DNA of 20,483 bases from an uncultured Verrucomicrobiales bacterium. Its GTDB lineage: Bacteria; Verrucomicrobiota; Verrucomicrobiia; Verrucomicrobiales; Akkermansiaceae. Of this stretch, positions 16,348 through 20,483 are shown piece by piece. The stretch is taken from the NCBI GenBank assembly GCA_937905985.1, contig CALCWC010000079.1, positions 1 through 20,483 on the forward strand. Reading direction: 5' to 3'. Each line of letters starts with the position of its first letter. The first letter of the stretch is position 1. The translations under genes were made by a program, and so were the position numbers. The notes below the pieces were generated by a model that was not told the DNA's origin, searched no databases, and saw nothing but the letters and a program-made list of their open reading frames with translations.

Positions 16348-18267
16348 TCACTTCCGCGCTTGGCGCTGCTGTTCCTGCAGGGCTTGCTGCTGGGCTTCCA
16401 TCATGCGCTGCATAAAGCCCTTCTTGCCGCCGCCCTTGCGCTTCACCTTGGTGAGCTCCGGCTGGGGAAGACGGCGGATGAGGAGGGTTTGGATGATGGA
16501 GATGATGTTGGTGGTGGTCCAGTAGAGGGCCAGCGCACTGGCGTAGGTGTAGCAGAAGAGGAAGAACACCGCGGGCATCCAGCGCATGATTTTCACCTGC
16601 GTGGCATCACCGGTGGCGGGCGTCATGTGCATCTGCACAATCATGGACACGGCCATGAGGATGGGCAGCACGTTGATGGGCAGGTTGTAGCTGCCGATGG
16701 GCAGCCAGCACACCGTGTCCATCTGCGAGAGGTCGGTCACCCAGCCGATCCATTCCGCGCCCCGGAATTCGGCGGCGGTCTGCAGCACATAGAAGAAGGC
16801 GAAGAAGATGGGGATTTGCAGCATCATGGGCAGGCAGCCGCCCATGGGGGAGATGCCGTATTCCTGGTAGAGCTTCATCATCTCCATCTGCACCTTCTGC
16901 TGGTCGTTGGGATACTGCTCCTTGAGCTCCTTCATCTTGGGCTGCAGGAGGCTCATGCGCTTCATGCTCATGTAGCTCTTGCGGTAGAGCGGCCAGATGA
17001 TGCCGCGAACCACGAAGGTCATGGCCACGATGGCCCAGCCCCAGTTGCCGAACCAGCCGTAGAAGAGGTTGATGAGCCAGTTCATGGGGTAGCTCAGGAA
17101 GGTGAGGATGCCGTAGTCCATGAGGCGGTCCAGCTTGCGGAACTCGCTGTTCATGTCGCTGAGCATCAGGTTGAGCTTCGGCCCGGTGAACACCTGGAAG
17201 GAGAGGTTTTTCTGGCCGCCCTGCATCTCGCCGGACTTGGGGCTGAGCGTGAAGTCCGGCAGGCCGATGGCCAGCTGCACGCCGTCCTCCGACATCTCAC
17301 CGGTGACGGGCAGCTTGAAGTTGGCGGGAGCGGCGTAGATGCCGCCGTTGCCGGAATCCTTGGCTGGCTGAATGACGGAGGCGTAGTACTGGTTCATCAC
17401 GCCCGCCCATTCCAGGGCCTTGAAGTCGTTGGTGCAAATGCGCGCCTTGGTGCCAGTGAACATGCCGCTGAACGAGCCGGCGCTCTCCTTGTCAAACTCG
17501 CCGTTGTCCTGCGTCACGTAGTAGGTGTAGCGCGTGAACTCGTCATCGGATATCTGGCATGCTCCGCCTGCGTACAGACCCCAGTTCTTGGCCTCCATGG
17601 TCTGGGAGGACGTGTTCTGCACGTCGATTTTGAGGTCGAAGGCGTAGGCGTTGCCGTCGATGGTCTGGTCACCCTGCTGGAGGGGCTTGAGGGTGTAGAT
17701 CTTGCGGATGACCAGCTCACCCACGCGGGCGGCGAGGGTGATGCTGCGCTCGTCCTGCGCCACCACCTGGTAGACGGCGGTGTCGAACGTGGCGGGGCGG
17801 TCTGCGGAGAGTCCGAACATGAGCGTGCCAATGCCGTGGTCGGGGTCGGAGTTGATGCGCACGTTCTGGTGGAGTTCCGGCTTGATGCTGTTGATGGCCT
17901 TGCCGACCATTTCCACGCCGGAGATGCTGCCGCCCACATCCTGGAAGTGATACTTGGCCACCACGTTGCCGTTGGCATCCTTGGAATCGATGACGGCAAT
18001 CTCCTGAGCGGGTTTGGCTGCTGCGGGAGCGGCGGGCTGCGCCACGGGAGTTGCGGATTCTGCTGTTCCGTCAGCGGGTGTTGCCGGTGTGGCAGGCTGT
18101 GCGGCGGGTTCCGCTGCGGTGGCGGGCTGCGCCGCTGCGGTTGCGGGGTCTGCCGGAGCCGTGGCGGCCGGCTGGTCGGCGGGCGTTTCCTGCGGTTCGT
18201 TCAGGGTCCACTGCAAACCGAGCAGGACCACGCAGATGGTGACAACAATCCAGGCTGTTTTATCCAT
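16348..18267 (-). CDS. yidC: Membrane protein insertase YidC
   Basis: A 639-residue inner-membrane insertase for membrane proteins, alone or with SecYEG. It starts at 18267 with the characteristic TM1 (MDKTAWIVVTICVVLLGLQW); the frame continues upstream through yidD, so longer starts are wrong. Residues about 24-88 are a low-complexity Ala/Pro/Thr linker. A large periplasmic domain (about 90-385) precedes the five-helix core. The core shows VRGIIWPLYRKSY with the hydrophilic-groove Arg, the cytoplasmic hairpin MKRMSLLQPKMKELKEQYP, and GISPMGGCLPMMLQIPIFFAFFYVLQ. The C-terminal tail is basic and Gln-rich. It follows yidD by 34 bases; the leader has a long C-run and no Shine-Dalgarno. Confidence 0.97.
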   Translation of the reverse strand: MDKTAWIVVTICVVLLGLQWTLNEPQETPADQPAATAPADPATAAAQPATAAEPAAQPATPATPADGTAESATPVAQPAAPAAAKPAQEIAVIDSKDANGNVVAKYHFQDVGGSISGVEMVGKAINSIKPELHQNVRINSDPDHGIGTLMFGLSADRPATFDTAVYQVVAQDERSITLAARVGELVIRKIYTLKPLQQGDQTIDGNAYAFDLKIDVQNTSSQTMEAKNWGLYAGGACQISDDEFTRYTYYVTQDNGEFDKESAGSFSGMFTGTKARICTNDFKALEWAGVMNQYYASVIQPAKDSGNGGIYAAPANFKLPVTGEMSEDGVQLAIGLPDFTLSPKSGEMQGGQKNLSFQVFTGPKLNLMLSDMNSEFRKLDRLMDYGILTFLSYPMNWLINLFYGWFGNWGWAIVAMTFVVRGIIWPLYRKSYMSMKRMSLLQPKMKELKEQYPNDQQKVQMEMMKLYQEYGISPMGGCLPMMLQIPIFFAFFYVLQTAAEFRGAEWIGWVTDLSQMDTVCWLPIGSYNLPINVLPILMAVSMIVQMHMTPATGDATQVKIMRWMPAVFFLFCYTYASALALYWTTTNIISIIQTLLIRRLPQPELTKVKRKGGGKKGFMQRMMEAQQQALQEQQRQARK

Positions 18268-18301
18268 GGTGAGTAAGGGGGAAGGGGGGGGTAACAGTAA
18301 A

Positions 18302-18547
18302 TCAGTGATGCTTGCGGGGCGGAACGGGATCGTAGCCGCAACCGCCCCAGGGGTTGCAGCGCAGGATGCGCCAGATGCCCAGCGCAAAGCCTTTGAACGC
18401 GCCGTGCTCTTCCACGGCTTGAATAAAATAGGTGGAGCAGGAGGGCTCGAAGCGGCAGCCGCTGTTCGGCCCGCTGAGGATGTGCAGCGGGCGGCTCAGG
18501 TAGCGCTTGTAGAAACGCACGGGGAGGATGAGGAGGGCTTTCAGCAT
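18302..18547 (-). CDS. yidD: Membrane protein insertion efficiency factor YidD
   Basis: An 81-residue protein of normal size for the family. Conserved features are RFYKRYLSRPL, the three-cysteine signature CRFEPSCSTYFIQAVEEHG, and RCNPWGGCGYDPVP near the end. It is thought to assist YidC-dependent insertion at the inner face of the cytoplasmic membrane through an N-terminal amphipathic helix. It overlaps rnpA by 7 bases and precedes yidC, the classic arrangement. Confidence 0.96.
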   Translation of the reverse strand: MLKALLILPVRFYKRYLSRPLHILSGPNSGCRFEPSCSTYFIQAVEEHGAFKGFALGIWRILRCNPWGGCGYDPVPPRKHH

Positions 18548-18915
18548 GCCGCCTGCCTGTTAAGGGTTCGCTTCAGCAGCTTCAGGAAATCCTGTTCCAT
18601 CTCCGCATAGGTGGCCTTGGTTGCGCTTGCGCGAACCACCACCACCACATAGCGTCCGTTGGCCAGCGGTTCCCCGTGCTTTCGCAGCAGCTCCCGCACG
18701 CGCCTTCGCGCACGCACTCGCTCATACGCGTGTCCCGTGCGCCGGGTGGTGATGATGCCGAAGCGCGAGCCGCCGTCATGCGCGGCATCCGCCGCTTCGG
18801 CGGGAAGGGGAGCTGTGTTCAGTATAAGGAAACGCCCTGCTCGGGATGACCCCGCCGCCCGCACCAAGGCGAACTCGGAGGCTCGCTTCATGGTTTGGCG
18901 CCGCGTGAGCTGCAT
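18541..18915 (-). CDS. rnpA: RNase P protein component
   Basis: A 124-residue basic protein that binds the RNase P RNA (gene at 9643-10024) and helps recognise precursor tRNA. It sits between rpmH and yidD, its conserved place. Recognisable elements are ASEFALVRAAG near the N-terminus, RFGIITTRRTGHA, and the RNR-type helix, which reads ERVRARRRVRELLR in place of the usual RNRVKRRLRE: the near-invariant Asn is Val. The final helix is EMEQDFLKLLKRTL. An internal ATG at 18891 is an alternative start. The protein is divergent but position and pattern make the call safe. Confidence 0.92.
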   Translation of the reverse strand: MQLTRRQTMKRASEFALVRAAGSSRAGRFLILNTAPLPAEAADAAHDGGSRFGIITTRRTGHAYERVRARRRVRELLRKHGEPLANGRYVVVVVRASATKATYAEMEQDFLKLLKRTLNRQAAC

Positions 18916-18950
18916 CGTTGAACAGGGCGTTGTTTCCTGTTGCGGGGGAA

Positions 18951-18968
18951 TCCCGCCTCAAGGCGGGA
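18951..18968 (-). other. Stem-loop between rpmH and rnpA
   Basis: TCCCGCC pairs perfectly with GGCGGGA around a 4-base loop in the 72-base rpmH-rnpA spacer. No U-tract follows. It could be an attenuator or processing signal that keeps RnpA below L34; this role is inference. Confidence 0.4.
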
Positions 18969-18987
18969 ACCCGCTGCCGGCGCGGCT

Positions 18988-19170
18988 TTAGCCGTGCTGG
19001 ATGATGTGGCGCTTGAAGTGGATCTCGGCGCCCTTGGGAAGGAGGCGCTTGCGGCCCTTGGCGCGACGACGGGCCAGGATGGCGCGGCCGTTCTTGGAGG
19101 CCATGCGGGCGCGGAAACCGAACTGCTGCTTGCGGCAACGCTTGGAAGGCTGGTATGTTCTCTTGCTCAT
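18988..19170 (-). CDS. rpmH: 50S ribosomal protein L34 with a C-terminal extension
   Basis: A 60-residue ribosomal protein of the large subunit. The first 45 residues are canonical: KRTYQPSKR, FRARMASKNGRAILARRR and AKGRKRL. Bacterial L34 usually ends about here; this one continues with about 15 residues (LPKGAEIHFKRHIIQHG). The extension is basic and would lie near the end of the protein's rRNA contact. First gene of the rpmH-rnpA-yidD-yidC operon with a strong promoter and a 55-base leader. Confidence 0.97.
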   Translation of the reverse strand: MSKRTYQPSKRCRKQQFGFRARMASKNGRAILARRRAKGRKRLLPKGAEIHFKRHIIQHG

Positions 19171-19205
19171 GGTTGTATTCTTTCTTGTGAAGTGGATGTC
19201 CGGCT

Positions 19206-19220
19206 CCTCCTGTTCGGAGG
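19206..19220 (-). other. Hairpin in the rpmH 5' leader
   Basis: On the minus strand CCTCC (19220-19216) pairs with GGAGG (19210-19206) around 5 bases, at the beginning of the L34 leader. The GGAGG resembles a Shine-Dalgarno but is about 35 bases from the start codon. It may be a leader element for ribosomal-protein control or mRNA stability; the function is not shown. Confidence 0.35.
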
Positions 19221-19231
19221 TCGGGACGCAT

Positions 19232-19259
19232 ATATTAGCCTATTTTTTGTGCATGTCAA
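19232..19259 (-). promoter_or_regulatory. Promoter of the rpmH operon
   Basis: Minus strand TTGACA (19259-19254), 16 bases, TAATAT (19237-19232). This is the closest to sigma-70 consensus in the window, fitting a ribosomal-protein operon. The start is expected near 19225. Confidence 0.75.
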
Positions 19260-19388
19260 GCACCAATCCAAAAAATCAGCCATTTTTTTTGCCAGACATT
19301 CCGCGCACGCGCACGTTGACATTCCTGCGGTGTTCCCCCAAAAGCGGGGGTGGGCCATTGCAAATTGCCAACCGCGCATTCTTTGTCC

Positions 19389-19417
19389 TTTACAAGGGGC
19401 GCGGCATGTGTTAGATT
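19389..19417 (+). promoter_or_regulatory. Promoter of the PH-domain membrane protein gene
   Basis: TTTACA (19389-19394), 17 bases, TAGATT (19412-19417) with TGT before the -10. The ATG is 10 bases past the -10, leaving a leader of at most about three bases. The 130 bases upstream, back to the rpmH promoter, hold no gene; a CCCCC/GGGGG hairpin near 19336-19351 is the only structure seen. Confidence 0.5.
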
Positions 19418-19426
19418 TTCCCCCGT

Positions 19427-20374
19427 ATGAGCACGGATTACAATTCTCTTGCTATGGAAATCCGCCAGATGGTGGACGACAATTTGATGCCCGGTGAGGA
19501 AATCATCTGGAAAGGAAAGCAGGGCGCTGCGCCCAGTCGCAACCGCATGCTGACCATCTTCTCTGTGGTCGCCCTGGCGCTTGTGCTGGCACTCTGCCTG
19601 TATGTGGCCATCGTTACGCAGAACGGCCCGGTGATGGCGGTCATGATTTTCCTCATTATTGCCGAATTGGTGGGCATTCTGGACATCATCCTGGTGTACC
19701 GCAACTTCTCCCAGACGGCGGTGGTGCTGACCAACTACCGCGTCATCAAGGCCTACCGCAAGGTCCACAGCTACCGTCTCCACGGCACCGGCTACAAGGG
19801 CGTCACGGATGTCAAGATCACCAACCGCAAGCCGGACGGCACCGCGGATGTCATCTTCTACTACATCGACGGCCGCACCGGCCACCGCGGCTGGGGCTTC
19901 CTGAGCATGGACAACCCTGAGGAAATCCGTGAAATCGTGCTGAAGCGCAAGCAGGAGGAAGTGACTCCCGCCACGCTTCCCGTGCCGGCATCTCCCGCAT
20001 GGGACAAGCTTTCCGACAACCAGCGCGAGTGGTTCTCCAACGCCATGCAGGAGGGCGAGTCTCCCGTGTGGGCATGCACCCCCGCCGGCTCCGTGAAGGC
20101 AGCACGCGGCAAGGGCAAGATCACCTTCTACGCCCTCTCCAACAAGCGCGCCCTCGTCTTCAACCAGCAGGGTACTGTTATTGAGGAGTATCCCCTGCAC
20201 GTCAACGTGATGCAGGACCACGAAATCAATGCCACCGGCGGCGGCAAGCTCGTTCTGGACTACGATGTCAAGGACATGAGCGATTTCTCCCGCCAGCATG
20301 AGCAGGGCTTCCTCCACCTCCGCAATGTGGCAGAGGTTGAGAACATCCTCGTCAAGCTCCAGCCGCAGCAGTAA
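19427..20374 (+). CDS. Membrane protein with PH-like domains, function unknown
   Basis: A 315-residue protein. Residues 42-63 and 68-91 form a transmembrane hairpin. After it comes TAVVLTNYRVIKAYR (97-111), which matches the bacterial PH (YdbT/bPH_2-type) strand pattern YxLTNxRVI and continues through DVKITNRKPDGTADVIFYY to about residue 175. A second, weaker copy begins with KITFYALSNKRALVF (about 227-241) and ends near 305. PH-type domains in bacteria are membrane-associated and poorly understood. Single-gene unit with its own promoter and a perfect terminator, divergent from rpmH, in the spot where many bacteria carry dnaA. Confidence 0.75.
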   Translation: MSTDYNSLAMEIRQMVDDNLMPGEEIIWKGKQGAAPSRNRMLTIFSVVALALVLALCLYVAIVTQNGPVMAVMIFLIIAELVGILDIILVYRNFSQTAVVLTNYRVIKAYRKVHSYRLHGTGYKGVTDVKITNRKPDGTADVIFYYIDGRTGHRGWGFLSMDNPEEIREIVLKRKQEEVTPATLPVPASPAWDKLSDNQREWFSNAMQEGESPVWACTPAGSVKAARGKGKITFYALSNKRALVFNQQGTVIEEYPLHVNVMQDHEINATGGGKLVLDYDVKDMSDFSRQHEQGFLHLRNVAEVENILVKLQPQQ

Positions 20375-20394
20375 GTTGCAGGCAAGCCTTTTCC

Positions 20395-20431
20395 AGAACC
20401 CTCCGTCAGCATGACGGAGGGTTCTTTCTTT
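20395..20431 (+). terminator. Intrinsic terminator after the PH-domain gene
   Basis: A perfect 13-bp stem, AGAACCCTCCGTC (20395-20407) with GACGGAGGGTTCT (20413-20425), 5-base loop, followed by TTCTTT. It lies 21 bases after the stop codon. Confidence 0.9.
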
Positions 20432-20439
20432 CGTACGAC

Positions 20440-20483
20440 CGACGCGATACGCGAACTGTGGTGAAAGTCCACAAGGTGCCGTG
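20440..20483 (+). promoter_or_regulatory. Possible cobalamin riboswitch, cut by the window end
   Basis: GCGAAC, then GTGGTGAAAGTCCAC (a stem around GAAAG), then GGTGCCG resembles the conserved core GGGAA..GGTGaaAaTCC..g..CCGC of cobalamin riboswitches. The CACTGT-like part and the B12 box would lie beyond the window, and the 5' helices are not evident before the terminator. The motif GGTGAAAGTCC also occurs in some group II introns, so this is tentative. Confidence 0.4.

Noticed and set aside
16360..18276. A 638-codon plus-strand open frame opposite yidC
   Set aside because: Antisense shadow of yidC, which is unambiguous.
19171..19426. Replication origin next to rpmH
   Set aside because: The rpmH-rnpA cluster is often near oriC, but no DnaA-box cluster of the TTATCCACA type and no dnaA gene is visible here.

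Overview
The window is GC-rich and densely coded. It looks like a gut verrucomicrobial chromosome, most likely Akkermansia or a close relative. This rests on gene content (a sialic-acid lyase/epimerase pair beside a beta-helix enzyme tail, Verrucomicrobia-like surface proteins, and rpmH-rnpA-yidD-yidC without an adjacent dnaA) and on the near absence of Shine-Dalgarno sequences. The taxonomic call is inference. I see no mobile element, CRISPR array, tRNA or rRNA.

Left part (1-5970). The window opens with the 3' end of a right-handed beta-helix protein, followed by a foldable RNA-like element. A six-gene minus-strand operon then reads right to left: nanA (sialic acid lyase), AGE-type nanE (ManNAc to GlcNAc), a phosphofructokinase paralogue that has lost its catalytic aspartates, a lipoprotein with the peptidase S11 fold but none of its three catalytic motifs, an intact phosphofructokinase, and a 42-residue lipoprotein ORF overlapping the pfk stop. 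Sialic acid cleavage and epimerisation are thus tied to a glycolytic kinase and two apparent pseudoenzymes. This is the most unusual unit in the window.

Middle (6146-11524). nrdR, an unrecognised 169-codon gene and aroD form an overlapping plus-strand operon ending at an intrinsic terminator. Next comes an unrecognised 459-residue exported protein, preceded by a possible 18-codon leader peptide. The class A RNase P RNA gene (rnpB) lies on the minus strand, immediately downstream of a cation diffusion facilitator that carries what look like three successive cytoplasmic domains.

Right part (11559-20483). A K+ uptake operon (membrane subunit, RCK/TrkA subunit, HAD phosphatase) is followed by a predicted outer-membrane beta-barrel. 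This gene converges on a lipocalin gene with overlapping stop codons. The minus-strand rpmH-rnpA-yidD-yidC cluster comes next and ends at a strong terminator. A plus-strand membrane protein with PH-like domains follows, then a terminator and the probable start of a cobalamin-riboswitch-like RNA cut by the window edge.

Promoters. Nine intergenic sites share the layout TTGnnn, 16-18 bases, TAnnnT (one has TTTACA, one ends in A). The rnpB promoter calibrates the start point: seven bases past its -10 is exactly the first base of RNase P helix P1. By the same rule nrdR, the cation transporter and the beta-barrel gene start on the A of their ATG, and trkH, the PH-domain gene and the 18-codon ORF start within three bases of it. 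Leaderless or near-leaderless mRNAs therefore seem common here.
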